Of a stretch of 64,000 bases of DNA, positions 43,064-55,265 are shown in pieces (within the stretch, counting starts at the first letter, position 1; each line of letters opens with the position of its first letter). The notes under the pieces are model-generated. The model did not search any database, was not told the DNA's origin, and was given only the letters and a program-made list of their open reading frames with translations. The position numbers were made by a program, and so were the translations under genes. The stretch lies in the NCBI RefSeq assembly GCF_011397635.1, contig NC_064770.1, forward strand, positions 2,542,640 through 2,606,639. Reading direction: 5' to 3'. The DNA is from Epinephelus fuscoguttatus (lineage: Eukaryota; Chordata; Actinopteri; Perciformes; Serranidae).

Positions 43064-43197
43064 ACATTATGTGGATACATGAAACAATAAACCATGGTGT
43101 GACTGGTTATGATCAAGCAGAGTATACTGCCTGGATATGTATTTTTAAAGGTCAACTGATACTAAAGCATAAGACTAAACAGTTACATCACACTACA
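42802..43197 (-). repeat. 5' LTR of ERV copy 2, internally deleted
   Basis: Starts TGTAGTGTGATG at 43197 and ends TTTCATCA at 42802. Compared with the 3' LTR it lacks about 220 bp covering the U3 end, R with the poly(A) signal, and part of U5, so it could not drive normal transcription. It has a duplicated TTGGTGTATTGTATTGGATG segment and a (TG)n tract (43023-43062). Confidence 0.85.
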
Positions 43198-45030
43198 GGT
43201 GCTTTCCTGCGGAAGTCAGTCACTAACTCCTTTGTCTTGCTGGCATTGATGTGAAGACGGTTGACCTCACACCAGTTGACAAAGTCTGTGGTGACCCCCC
43301 TGTACTCCAGATCATTCCCCTCTGAGACACGCCCAACAATGGCTGTATTGTAATAAACCTATTTTGATACAAGAAGTAGGCACCTGCATGGGAGTGTAAA
43401 GTGCACAGACAGAAAGAGGGGCCCACGAAGGTAAGTCAAAAAAACAATCAATCTTTATTTCATAGCATTAAATTCATTTAAGGAACAGCTCCACTAGCAG
43501 ATGAGATCCTGAATGAACCCTAGGCTTCTCCTGAGAACCACCTGTGGACCAGTAACATGCACGTATACAGGCACAAGCCAACAACCCCCATAAGGCACTG
43601 CAAAACTGTCACTGCACTGAAACTCAGTAAACACACTGCAACTCACACTGAGGATAAACCCCCGCAGAGCACGTCACCATATTGCAATACAAAACACATC
43701 AAATCACACTGTGGGCTATGGGCCCCCTAAGGCAACTCTGGATACGCCTGTGGCATGCTCGGCTCTCCCTAAGAGTGAAATGCTGCTCTGATTAAAACCA
43801 CTAACAATAACACACACAAGAAAACACTTTAACATACAGACAAATGATGATTAAAAAGCTACTTATCTCTCCCAGGGTTTGAGACCCTTCCCCCGGGGTC
43901 TGAGCTTCAGCGCGGGATGGCCACTGGCAGTAACTGTGATGGGGGGAACCGGCCAGTCCAGTGCAGCGAGGCAACTCCACAGGCTACAGGAGAGCCTCTA
44001 CACACAGCTGGAGAGCGGACAGAAGCACTCCTATGGTCCCCACTATCCTCCTCGTGTCCCTGTCGGATTCAGGAACCTCTCCCTGCTCCCCACTGACTAT
44101 CTTCGCCTCCGGCAGCTCTAAACAGCGTGCAAACGTGCAAACGGCACCCTCCCCCGGAGATCGAGTGCACAATAACCACTGTTTGGCTGGGCTTTAGCCC
44201 GGTAACGCTCACCAAGCTCTGCTCCCCAGACACAACTGCCGCCCCTCTCTCCCCCTCTTTTCACTCTTACCACCCACACTCACAGCTGCAATCACTTGGC
44301 TCATCACCCTCAGTGCCAACACACTCTTCCCGAGCAACGCACCCAGTTCCTAGCAACGTCACTCACTACAGTATCATCAGAGAACTTCTGGAGGTGGCAG
44401 CTGTCCGTGTTGTATCTGAAGTCCGATGTGTACAGGGTGAAGAGGAAGGGGGCGCGGACTGTCCCCTGTGGAGCCCCCGTGCTGCAGACTACCACATCAG
44501 ACACACAGTCACGAAGCCTCACATACTGTAATCTGTTGGTGAGGTAGTTGATGGTCCACGCAGCCAGGTAGCGGTCAACTCCAGCTCCTTCCAGCTGCCC
44601 CCTGAGCAGAGATGGTTGTATTGTATTGAAAGCGCTGGAAAAGTTAAAAAAAAAAAAAAAAAAAAAAAGCATGACTCTCACAGCACTTTCAGTGTTCTCC
44701 AGGTGAGACAGTGATCAGTGGAGCAGGTAGATGACTGTGTCATCCACCCCAATGCCTGTCTGATATGCGAACTGCAGTTGGTCCAGTTCTGTTCTAACCA
44801 GGGGTCGGAGGTAGTTGAGTATAATCCTCTCCATGGTCTTTATCAGGTGGGAGGTCAGGGCTACAGGTCTGAGGTGGTTGGGCTCCCTGGGGTGTGCAGT
44901 CTTTGGTACAGGAACCACGCAGGAAGTCTTCCACAGGACAGGAACCTTCTCCAGACTGAGGCTGAGGTTGAAGATGTGAAGAACCAGTGAAACCCTGAGT
45001 TCACCCTGTCTCCTCCCTACTGCCGAGCCT
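43198..45030 (-). pseudogene. Rex1/Babar-like LINE, RT part, broken by a solo LTR
   Basis: The segments 43202-43348 and 44371-45030 join across the solo LTR and continue at 20826 across ERV copy 2. RT landmarks on the minus strand: VPKTAHPREPNHLRPVALTS (44918-44840), the FSSAFNTIQPSLL region (motif A), GAPQGTV (motif B) and KFSDDTVV (motif C, usually FADD). An A24 run at 44646-44669 disrupts the frame. Decayed LINE, the oldest layer of this nest. Confidence 0.72.
43349..44370 (-). repeat. solo LTR, 1022 bp, in the Rex1-like LINE
   Basis: Minus strand TGTAGTGAGTGACG (44370) to AGGTTTATTACA (43349), flanked by the 4-bp duplication GTAT (43345-43348, 44371-44374). AATAAA on the minus strand near 43455-43462 followed by about 100 bp of U5-like sequence. 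No internal region remains, so LTR-LTR recombination is inferred. It is not the same LTR as either type in ERV copy 2. Confidence 0.82.
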
Positions 45031-45064
45031 GAAGCAAGCTGTCAGACATGGGTTGTTCATATGT

Positions 45065-45396
45065 AGGAAATCTGATCGATATTGAGGCAGAATTAATTCA
45101 CAATGATTTATGCCTTAGATGTGCTGTCATTTCCCAATGAATATCTGTTTGAACAGTACCGTTTTTCATTAGACTCACATGCCACACATATCAAATCTGA
45201 CACATCGCAGATGTGCACTCTCATCAGAGCACGTGTTTTTGCGAATGGTAGCTTTTTATATGATATTGGTGATGTTTTGCGGCCTCTGCCTTCTTTCTGT
45301 AGGCTGAGTAGAACTCATATGTTACTAAGCAGGATATTAGGCAAGAGGACATATAAGTTGAAACAGTATTTTTTTGGTGGGGGGTTAAATTACTAA
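45065..45396 (+). pseudogene. Harbinger (HARBI1-like) transposase N-terminal fragment
   Basis: A 97-codon frame contains SFPNEYLFEQYRFS and RARVFANGSFLYDIGDVLRP, resembling the N-terminal part of PIF/Harbinger nucleases before the catalytic DDE region. The frame decays after VLRPLPSF. No catalytic region follows. A Harbinger-type terminal sequence is found at 46194, which may mark the same or another remnant. Confidence 0.6.
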
Positions 45397-45400
45397 GACA

Positions 45401-47917
45401 AACAAAACAACCTGGAGCTCAACCCCTTAATATAGTTTTCCCCATCACCCTGTGTGATTCCCCAGCCAATGCTGTGGGGTCTTTCCTCTGACTCCTTCAT
45501 TACTCAGGACCTCAAGTTGGAGCTGAACATCAGCTCCCTCACCAAGAAGAGGATACTCAGTAGAGGATGTGAGGATCCTGACTCTGATTCTGGCTCTGAT
45601 TCCTCTGGTAATTAAGTTTTCCCATTGTATGCTTCTTTATACTTCTGTAATGCACCACTGTGGTTCAAAGTAAATAATTATACTTCTCAGGCTGAAAACA
45701 TATGAGCTTATATTATACAACCATTGGTTCTCAGCCTTTTTGGCTTGTGACCCCCCAGAAAAAAACTGTGTGTAGTTGGGACCCCTCGTCATGTTTTAAA
45801 AGTCAGCGAGTTGTTGTATGTATGTGTAGACACACATATGATTGATGATTTGTCAAATAATGATTATGTATTTATTGATTCTGAATGTGCAAAGTAGTGA
45901 TACATTCAGTGAGTTAAAAAATGAGTAAATATTTCCCACAGGGCCCAGGCCAGCTTTTCTACATTCACAGTATTCTGTAAGTTGTAGTGGCCTATTTCCA
46001 CTGTGGAGAAAATAGTGTACATCTAGAAATTAAAAAAGAAATAAAATGAATGGTGTAAGTTTGTGTTACTGATAATATAGTTTTACTGACAAACTACTAA
46101 CTGTAGCTCAGGAAGCACCTGCCAACATGACACACACTGACCTGACAAAAGTGTTTACCGACACAGTACCCTGTTTCTACACTCCAAAGGCCTGGGCCCT
46201 GTTTCAAAAAGCAGGTTTAGTGAAAACTCTGAGTTACTTAACCCTGGGATGAGGGAAACCCTGAGTTTCTCTGTCTCCTCACTCTGAAAAAGCCAGACAT
46301 GCCATTTCATTTCCTCATTGATTCAGTCCATATTAAAGCATGTATCAAAGTGCATTAATTAGTGGACTTTTACTGTCCGTTAGAATCAAAACCCTGTTTG
46401 GATCTTAGTTTGTTATGAAGGACCATCTAAACTTACCACTTTTGTGGTAACACTGTCAGTCGTTTCTTTGAACAGCAGTTTTCACCCTCACATTAAAGTA
46501 TTACACAGGATTAAGTCACCCCAAATCTCTATACACAGATATCAGCATATGTAGCCTGCTTGAGTACTCACAACAACAAAAAAATCAAACAAATGAACAG
46601 GAATATAAATTGGTCTACAATGGGAAATAAGTGCAATTCGAATCTGAATGATTAAACAGCAAGGCTTTAATTATCCTATTAAACCATACATTCAGAGTTA
46701 ACATAAGAAAAATCAGCAATTTTTCTGTCTCTGTCATTAGGTTAGATGCAGCACTGCAGGACTGTCACCAGGGTCCAGAGCCACTTCCCTCCTAGTCAGT
46801 TTAACATCTGGCCAGTTATCATGAGCTAACACAAAAGCAGCTATCATTAGACACTGTGCCCATTAACATCCCATTGAACTTACACCAACACCAAAACGAC
46901 TCAACTCTGTTGATAAACCTGTTAATAACCATGAGATAACTTTAGACTTTTGATGCTAAGAGTTAGCCCTGTCACTGTGTGCATGTGTGTGTGCAGGCGG
47001 ACTATCAACTGTTCCCCGGCATGGAGCTCACACTTCTGCAGCAGTAGTCTCATATTAAATATAAAAAAGCAACAGCTAGACATGGAGGCGCTAAGCCAAG
47101 CAATACACTGCACACAGCTTTCCTGAAATTGGATTTGACCCATTTTAAAGAGTGAAAAATACAAAAGTCATGTTCACATGAAGAAGATTTGGCAGTAATT
47201 ACTCAAAACATTGAACAAATGCTGATGTCCAAATCAAGTACTAGAGTACTTATTTGCGCATCCCTAATTGATTTACTGTATTTAAAAGATCAGAGGCAAA
47301 AGCCAGGTTTGGTGTCAGCGGCTCAGACTTTAAGAGAAGAGAGGATGCTTCCTAGAGACAAACATTTTCACACTCACAGCGCCAGAAAGTAAAGAAAAGG
47401 ACAGTAAATGAAAATGTGTGAAAATCCTAAATTAAATAAAAGACAACAAGGCAAGGCAGGTTGATGGGATGGGGACAAACAGACATCACACATTGAAAAT
47501 GCTATCTTAAAACAGCTGGTGGTCTGTATAAATATGTTAGAGTTGGGAGACAAGTGAGATAAAACAAAAGTAAGATATCTAGAAATAATTGACAGATTTA
47601 TTGATACATGGTTCAAAGGATAAATGATTGCATTACTTTCTGTGATACAAAAACAGGCTGGAATAAATAAAACTAAAGACTTTGAAGAGGGCTGCTTTTA
47701 CTATGATGAGGAAGCTGTGGATGTTTCCTCATTCCTTGGCCACTTGTGGTGGCAGTAAATAGTTTGGACAATTCATAACTGAAAAATGAGTTCTAAAAGT
47801 GTTTTTTTTTTTAAATCCAGTACTGTAACAAAAAAAAGAGTAACTACCCTTGTATAGTTCTGTATTCAGCATGTTTTTTCCTTGCAGCGTGAAATGTCTC
47901 CACAGCACTTCAGCTTG
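45401..47917. other. unassigned, with two transposon-end-like sites
   Basis: No coding region is supported. ATTGGTTCTCAGCCTTTTTG at about 45724, continuing GGCTTGTGACCCC, resembles a hAT-type end. GGGCCCTGTTTCAAAAAGCA at 46194, followed by GGTTTAGTGAAAACTCTGAG, resembles a Harbinger-type end. I did not find matching partners. The rest is AT-rich. Confidence 0.45.
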
Positions 47918-50900
47918 TTACTCTTTCAGTGTTGCTATTTGGCTCTCTTCACTGACACTCTCCTCCTTTATGTTCACAACATTTGTTTCTTCCCCCTCTT
48001 CCTCCATAGTCAGTACTAACCAGGACTCTTTGTGCAACCTCTCATTCCTTTCCACCTCCCTAACACTGGGTGGCAATGTCACCTGCATGTGTGCTGGAAG
48101 GTGCTTGAACTCTTCCTCGTTCACATCACAGTCCTTCATCTTTAAGTCCAGCACCCACCAGCGGCCAATGAAGCCCACATCTAGCATCCGCTCAGGGAGC
48201 TCCCTCCAGGGTACCGACAGATTGGAGCACTGGGCTTCATACAGTGTGGTGTCAGGGTCGTAGTCGGCACAGTACACCAGAGAGAGAAGACCCAGGCTGG
48301 CATGACGGAGCCGGCCCTCGTTACGAAGCTTTACTAGACTCTGTACGTGGCTGTCAGAGGTCCCGTTGCGTATCCACGGGGAAAGCAGGCCCAGCTGGTT
48401 GGAGCACTCCAGCAGGGTGGCTTCAAAGGACGAGCAGTCAGGTTTAGTGTAGAAGCAGGCCCATGTCCCAGCAAGCAGTGAGGCATATACAGACGCTTTG
48501 ACCGGACGCTCCCATAAACCAGCAACCACCTCCCAGGATGCATCTTTGTAGTCAGAGAACAGGCTGCGACACCACACACCTACAGACAGAAGGAAGGATG
48601 CAGCACAACAAAGGACACTTAGTCCTGTGCGGTGTCTTTAACACACACAATTCAAAGCAATTTCAAGAGAGTGGTTGTACAGTTTGGTGGTGAAAACCCA
48701 GTTTCTTTGTCCTATTTAATATTTAGCTATTTCCTGGACAATATTTTTCAATTTCATGGCATTAAATCGATCCTCAGACTGAGCAGCACAGTCTCACAGA
48801 TTCCATTCTCCTCTCTGACTTTAAGGGAACTAAATATGCTGTTGATAAAAAAATAAAGACTGGACACCAATTGTTTCTGTAGGTAAGCAATATTACAGGA
48901 GAGGGTGTGCTTTAACGTTATTTGTTGTACGACTGATGTGGTCAGGACCAAGGCACCCAAGGTGCTGTATTTATGTTGAGGGGCTCTCAAAATAAAAAAC
49001 TTTTTGTGACTGTTTTCTCCATTTCCATGGTGTCTATCCTTTCAAAAACAACTTTTTCCACTGTGGTTACACTGTGACTGTCTGCACTCCAGCGGAGCAC
49101 CTGCACTGACAAATAGCACCATCAATTATATTCCTTAAAGAAAGTTGATTTAATAAAAAATAAGACTAACTCATTTAGTTCGACAAATTACAAAGCCTAA
49201 ATAACTATGTTGGTGAATTTCCGCAAATGCAGTGTTCAGTTCAAGTTCTGAAATGGTTTTATTAAAGTTAATTGTTTTATAAATGGGTTCCTGTAACAGC
49301 TGCAACAGCCACAAACATCAGAAGCATTTGTTAGTAGGGATGCACCAATATATATTTTTTTTCAATTGATACCGATAACCAATCGTCTAGTCACCTGCTT
49401 CTCATGGCCTATAACTGATAATTTCACATTTTTGTATTTTACAAAGTGTATATTCTGTAGCTGATGTACACCCGAGGGTAAGAAAGGCTAAGATGTGGTG
49501 AGAAAATATGGATGATTTAATATTCCATAGGCCTGACCTAACCACATTAAAATGACATCACTATTGCTAACACAACAAAAACAAAGAACAGTTCTGACTC
49601 TCCCAAACCTGCCAACATCTGGCTGTGAAAAAGAGGGAGATTTTCTGGGGTACTGTCAAATACTCTCAATGTCCCTGCCCCCATATAACCCTACACTACA
49701 GATGAACTTGAGGATGTGAATGTAAAATGACTTTTAATCAGAGAAAGAGAGGGAAATGATGAAGCCCAGTGTTACTGTGCAATTCTCTGTTGTATCAGTA
49801 AAGTGTATAAACTAAACTGCAGAACTGAGTCTCTACTAACAGACACAAACAGTGACAGGTGACTCATATGAACAGGTTGAATGCACAACAGCAGGTCCTC
49901 TTTACATCTGGCATGAAATGAAAACATGAAATGTTTATATCATCACGCTGCATTTTTATAAACACACCCAGACCCCATCTCAATGTCCCATGATAGATTA
50001 GCCTACAGCTACCAAGTAGAATAGCGATGTGCTATTGATTCACCTCACACATTAACACTCAACTCAGACAAACAAGCTGCTGTGTCTCGAACACACACGC
50101 AGCCAGAGAGAGAGATGTGCTCCAGACTGAGTTGCCAGGTATCAATACAAATAATCATTAATTGTAGCATCATATGGCTAGCAGTTTTTCACAAGTTTAA
50201 CAAATGTCAAGTCTTTTAAAAGCTTGTTGTTGGATACAAGCATGCTGCATTTGTTGTTCTTCTACTCAGTGTTTACTGGTGGCTTGCAAACTAGGTTTGA
50301 AGGTATATGTACCACCTACTGTGCTGGGTGTGTAGATGCTGCTCTTGTTAAGTCAATGAAAGCAGTCTGGCTTTGTATTACTTGCGCTATTTATTGCTTA
50401 TAATTTTAATTATCGGAATGTTGCATAATTATAAAAAATACCCCATTATTGGCCGATAATTTATCGGCCCAATATATATTGTGCATCCCTATATGTTTAT
50501 AAGATATCCTGACAACCCATTTTTGGAAGCTTTCTGCTAATCCTCATTTCAGCTCATTTGAAATAAAGAACAGAATGGTTCAGATTAAAAATTTAATTAA
50601 ATTGATTGATTAATTAGTTTCATAAATGTTAACTTCTATTGGGCTTATAAATATTTGTTTACATATTAGGCTTCAAGTTTTCCAGATTGTGATGAGTTTT
50701 ACAATAGATTTTCACCCATATACATGAAAAACATGCGAAGCATATGTTCTCAGTATGTACGAAAGCAACAACAGCAGCAGCAGCAGCAAGATGTACTGAC
50801 GAAGTAATACTTTCACCACAGCAGGCGAAATAGATTCACAATCACTTGTGGGCAGATTGATATCTCTGAAGTTTAACTGACTTGGTGTTATACTGTAAGT

Positions 50901-51436
50901 TAACCATCAAGTGTTCACTTATTTTTTGGTGACAGTGTAACAGGTGCAGGAGCGAGTGTCAGGAGACGTTATCAAACAGATTCATGATACACAGGACTGA
51001 AGTTATACAGGCCTGTATCAGCTGCTGCCATTAGTAAGTGTTATGAAAAAAAACCTTGACCTGATTGATAACAACTACACTAATGCTTTTATAGCAAAAA
51101 TACAAAGGGAACATAGTCACACATATTTGTGCCAATATTTGCAACATGTACACTGGAACGTTTTTATGAAAATACGTAATCATATTTTCCTCTACAAACA
51201 TTATAATACCTGTGGATGGTGCAGCAGGATTAACTATTGTTTACTTTGACATCATATCGAAAGCTACGTTGGCTTGTAGTGTCCCTGTAACCTTCCACAA
51301 ACCCTAACGTCAGCTGACTCTGTTTCTCACCCGCCTTGCTGTTTTTCAACCTTTCCCATCTGCTGCCTGTGACCGGAGCTGCAGCTCTGTCTGCTGCCGT
51401 GCAGAACATCCTCCTTATTGCCCACAACGAAGCCAT
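47918..51436 (-). CDS. timm29: Tim29, mitochondrial TIM22-complex subunit (two exons)
   Basis: Exon 1 coding 51436-51331 (ATG in aaATGG context, MASLWAIRRMFCTAADR, basic and mitochondrial-presequence-like), donor GTGAGA at 51330; exon 2 48579-47918 after a CTGTCTGTAG acceptor, stop TAA at 47918-47920. The phase-1 join gives 255 residues, close to the family's ~260. Exon 2 shows a hydrophobic segment (VYASLLAGTWACFY), VQSLVKLRNEGRLRHASLGL, and the conserved LDVGFIGRWWVLDLKMKDCD followed by EEFKHLPAHMQV. Tim29 sits in the inner membrane and helps assemble the TIM22 carrier translocase. The C terminus is acidic. No breaks; the only clear host gene here. Identification is from recognition of these motifs. 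Confidence 0.9.
49335..50491. mobile_element. hAT-like non-autonomous element in the timm29 intron
   Basis: Inverted ends TAGGGATGCACCAATATATA (left) and TAGGGATGCACAATATATAT (right, read inward), with sub-terminal GGCCGATAATTTATCGGCC-type repeats, 1157 bp. The 8-bp flanks (TTTGTTAG and TATGTTTA) are similar but not identical. No transposase frame. Lies within the 2751-bp intron (48580-51330); the remaining intron shows no feature. Confidence 0.75.
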
Positions 51437-52242
51437 TTCACCTGGTTTTATTCACCGGTGCGGTCACCTCCACGCTGAAGAAACATCCGGAACTCACCTC
51501 ACATGGAGCCAAAATGGCAACCGAAAAGCGACTCATTTTTTATCTTCCGACAGAAAGCAATACCTCGCAAACGTTCCACATACGGGCACTTGAACACAAA
51601 GCGTATTAGTAACAAAGAATACATGAAGTTAAGTTTTTTGTAAATTGGAAATGCATCCGATGTGTCGCTTAACTGTAGATCACACAGTACACACTGTATT
51701 TTAGTAAAAATAAATAAAAACTAATTTTTAAAAGAAGATCGTTCAAGTGACAGCTTTGTTTACGTGGTGACGTGTACCGGAAGACATGATAACCTGACCT
51801 GCGTGACAGACAGCAGCTGCGATAGTTATGAACTACAGTTGAGAGCAGTCTACAAATTTTTTTTGTGTGAGTTTATTAACACTACATGGGCTGTGGTGTT
51901 TTATATTTACGTCACCTACCTACACATCTTCAAACAGATGAGAAACAAGAGTGGTAGCGTCAGATTAGCATAGCTATTACCGTCACGCATCATCATCTCC
52001 AGGGACATCCTGCTGTACAAGAACAGGTTGGTTTTTATTTTTTTCTGATCAAGACGCAGAGGCAGAGTATCAACGTTAGAGCAGAACTGTAGGGTAAGAT
52101 GGTAAGATGTCCTCACCCCATTAATTCCTCTCCTATCCAAAAAATGGCACAAAATCTGCTCTGAACAACTGCGGTCCATTGAGCCGTCATTTGTCAGCCG
52201 TCGTCAAGCCAGCCGCGACACGGATTTTTAATGCGTGTCTAT
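51437..52242. other. timm29 upstream region, probable promoter
   Basis: Sequence upstream of the timm29 ATG. CCGGAA motifs, ETS-type sites common in housekeeping promoters, occur at about 51486 and 51777. No coding region recognised. Confidence 0.4.
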
Positions 52243-52320
52243 TCATGGTATTACGGTAGGGATGGTGGAAACATCATGAGACGCCTGGCTGTTTCCACCA
52301 TCCCTACCGTAATACCATGA
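52243..52320. repeat. perfect 31-bp inverted repeat with 16-bp loop
   Basis: The left arm 52243-52273 begins TCATGGTATTACGGTAGGG; the right arm 52290-52320 is its exact complement. The loop is 52274-52289. Could be a tiny foldback element or a hairpin RNA source. Confidence 0.9.
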
Positions 52321-53039
52321 GCAGCAACGCATTCTCCCTTGTTTGTCCCTTTGATATACCAGATATACAGTGCATTGTCTTGCACATTATATGAATTTCA
52401 ATTACAAAGTGTCAGAAGTTTTTCTGCTGTACTGTAGAGCTCTAAATTAAAAATATCGACAAACTTTTTTTCCTGTCACTAAATAAAATGCTTATTATAT
52501 TATTCGTTTTATTAATCCACTCCTATTCTGGGTGACCCCTACAATGGTCATATCATAATTTTCATGCAATTTTACTATGGAGTTTATGAGAAATTTAAAA
52601 GGTAAAATCTGCTCAAAATAAAACAAAAATGTAATCAAAGCTTCCTAATATTAAATATTAATTAAAAAAAAAATCCTAATGTCCTCATATTAAATATATT
52701 TTTTAAAATAAATCCCTAATAGGTTACATAAATCTTTAAATGGATTGTTGTTGTTGTAGGTGACCCCCACTACATCCAGATTAATTTTCATGCAATTTTA
52801 TGAGAAATTTAAAAGGTAAAGTCTGCTCAAATTGCAACTGAATATTTAATAATTTCCTCTGTAGCTGTCTTGCTACATTCGTGAGTTTTCCCCAGCACAA
52901 ACTCACAGATCCTCCGTCAGGTTTACAGACTTTTATACCCATTGTCTGCTCCAAACAATAATCATTAGCCTACAACAAATAATAAACACGTGTGCTCGCA
53001 GCTGCCCGGCTCCTGCAGTACGTGTTCTTCCATACACTG

Positions 53040-53464
53040 AGAGGCCGTTTACACGTTGCCGGCTATTTTCATAAACGGACATTTCACCGTCTCCGTTTTC
53101 AAAAAGATCTTGGTTTACACTTACCCGTGTATATATACACAAGAGCATGCCAAACCTGTAGGTGGCAGTGTAACGAGAGGCGCAAGCCTTCCATGTATCC
53201 ATTGTCACCATAGCAACATAGGCCGCACTTTTGACACAGGCGCAAGTTACGGCGCATACTGTGACGTCGGCTGCCTATAACTCCGTTTATCTCAGTTTAT
53301 ATGCAAACGCGCAACCGGAGTTTTCCAAAATCTCCACTCTGGCCGGAGTTTTTAGAAAGACTCGTTTTCAGAGGAGAAATCTACGTTTGCGTGTAAACGA
53401 AGGGCACAAACGAAGGAAGATGTCTCCGTTTATCAAAATCACCGTGTACGTGTAAACGGCCTCT
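53040..53464. mobile_element. MITE, 425 bp
   Basis: Inverted ends AGAGGCCGTTTACACGT (left) and AGAGGCCGTTTACACGTACA (right, read inward). Interior repeats CGTTTTC/GAAAACG motifs. Flanks CACTG and AACTG hint at an imperfect duplication; superfamily uncertain. No coding region. Confidence 0.7.
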
Positions 53465-53724
53465 AACTGAAACACACACAGGCAGAAATTCCCTCTCTGT
53501 AGAGAGCAGATGTCTCTCTCCAGGATCAGCACAATACTGCATAAAAAAGGGGAGAAAGAGCAGTCAGATTAATCAGCAGCAGCTGTCCCCATCAACTCAC
53601 CTGCCACTACTCTCCTGAGCCATCCCCCCCACCTCTCTCTCTCTCTCTCTCTTGCAGCCGACTGGTAACCACGCCCCCCTTCACATCCTCATATTCAAAT
53701 TTTTTTTTTTTTTAATTTTTTAAT

Positions 53725-54063
53725 TCAATTTTATATACTTTATTAATCCCCGAGGGGAAATTCAATTTTTCAATTTTACACTATGTTTGTCAATTACACA
53801 CAGGTCCGAACACACACGTGCACAAACTGGACCTATACATGCACTAAGTGGAGAGATGTCAGAGTGGGCTGCCCATGACAGGCGCTCCGAGCGGTTGGGG
53901 GGTTCGGTGCCTTGCTCAGAGGCACCTCGGCAGTGCCCAGGAGGCGAACTGGCACCTCTCCAGCTACCAGTCCACGCTCCATATTTTGGTCCAGATGGGG
54001 ACTTGAACAAGCGACCCTCCGGTTCCCGACCCAAGTCCCTATGGACTGAGCTACTGCCGCCCC
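53725..54063 (-). repeat. tRNA-headed SINE, second type
   Basis: On the minus strand: GGGGCGGCAGTAGCTCAGTC head (A box AGCTCAGTCC), B-box-like TTGTTCAAGTCCCC, body with CCTGGGCACTGCCGAGGTGC, tail with CCCCTCGGGGATTAATAAAG and an A/T-rich end. Not a functional tRNA gene. Confidence 0.8.
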
Positions 54064-54610
54064 AAATATATTAATATATTATTATTATTATTATTGTTGT
54101 TTTTATATATAATATTAATTTAAAAAAAAAGATCCTTAATAGGTTACATAAATCTTTTAATGCATTCTTGTTGTAGGTGACCCCCACTTTGACCAGACCA
54201 ATTTTCATTCAGTTTTACTGTAGAGTTTATGAAAAATTTAAAGAGAAATTTAAAAAGAAAGTTTGCTGTGCACTGTCTACAGTGCATTTAGAAAGTATTC
54301 AGACCCTCTTCACTTTTTTCACTTTTGTTATGCTACAATCATTTAAATTCTTTTTTTTTTCACATTAATCTACACTCAGAACCCCATAATGACAAATTGA
54401 AAATATAATAATAATGGAGAAACTCCAAATGACAAAAAATATTGCCGTAAAAAGTGTAATTTGCGTCACAACAATATAAATGATAGAGAAAAATATGAAA
54501 CAATAGACATTTTTCTCTCGTCACACGACATATATATCGTCATATCGCACAGCCCAATAAAACGATTATGCACTTCTTGTCAGTTTACTCTTGTTATCTT
54601 GTGTTGCAAA

Positions 54611-55077
54611 TCAAATGCACCCGGAAGCTGCGCATGCGCAATACTGCAATACTTTTGGGATGGTGAGCAGGTGATGAGCTGTGCCTTGTTTCCTCCAGAC
54701 ATAAGGCTTAGAATTGAGGCCAAACTGTTTTATTTTGGTTTCATCAGACCAGAGAATCTTGTTTCTCACAGTCTGAGAGTCCTTCAGGTGCTCCTTTGCA
54801 AACTCCAAGCGGGTTTTCATGTGTTTTGCACTGAGGAGAGGCTTCTGTCTAGCCACTCTGCCCAGATTGATGGAGGGCTGCAGTGATGGTTGTCCTTCTG
54901 GAACTTTGTCCCATCTTCACACAGATCTCTGGAGCTCAGTCAGAGTGACCATCGGGTTCTTGGTCACCTCTCTTACTAAAGCCCTTCTCCCCCGATTACT
55001 CAGTTTCGCCAGATGAGCAGCTCTTGGTAGAGTCCTGGTTGTGTCAAACTTAGTCCATTTAAGAATTATGGAGACCA
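54611..55077 (-). pseudogene. Tc1 transposase fragment
   Basis: The minus-strand frame shows ARQKPLLSAKHMKTRLEFAK, then KILWSDETKIKQFGLNSKPY, containing the first catalytic Asp, and stops being similar after TIPKVLQYCACA. The second Asp and the Glu are missing, so the gene was already deleted. The upstream part in another frame (about 54860-55070) continues across the LINE at 59249. Confidence 0.8.
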
Positions 55078-55146
55078 GTCAATCAATCAATTTTATTTAT
55101 ACAGCCCAATATCACAAATCCGTATGACACAATGAGACAGAGAGAC

Positions 55147-55200
<54 letters not shown>

Positions 55201-55265
55201 AGAGAAGGTGCCCGGTGTATTGTAGGGGGTCCTCTGGCAGACTAGGCCTAAGTCAGCCTTATAGC

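Larger units (their letters stand above)
20831..43197 (-). mobile_element. class I endogenous retrovirus, copy 2, with three nested insertions
   Basis: Provirus bounded by LTRs starting TGTAGTG (minus strand, right end at 43197) and ending TTCATCA (left end at 20831), flanked by the 4-bp duplication GGTG (20827-20830 and 43198-43201) inside a Rex1-like LINE. Order on the minus strand: 5' LTR, tRNA-Arg type primer site, a second LTR plus tRNA-Lys type site, gag, protease, extra domain, RT, RNase H-integrase, truncated env, accessory ORF, hairpin/purine tracts, 3' LTR. Inserted later: hAT (20903-22555), L2-like LINE (23275-24431), Gmr1-like element (24991-31688). Frames are broken except a long RNase H-integrase frame. 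Confidence 0.9.
52425..54262 (-). repeat. left inverted arm of a ~180-bp satellite
   Basis: At least three units, on the minus strand, of the AT-rich repeat seen in plus orientation at 62971-64000. Landmarks are TAGAGTTTATGAGAAATTTA-like stretches at about 52581, 52800 and 54221. The outer sequence (TGTCACTAAATAAAATGCTT near 52475) is the complement of the outer end at 63910-63945. A MITE (53040-53464) and a SINE (53725-54063) are inserted. Confidence 0.8.

Noticed and set aside
51764..52179. Possible divergent host exon upstream of timm29
   Set aside because: No conserved motif or splice pattern recognised on either strand.
54020..54063. Second tRNA-like head
   Set aside because: Also a SINE head (minus strand), continuing into a SINE body and tail.
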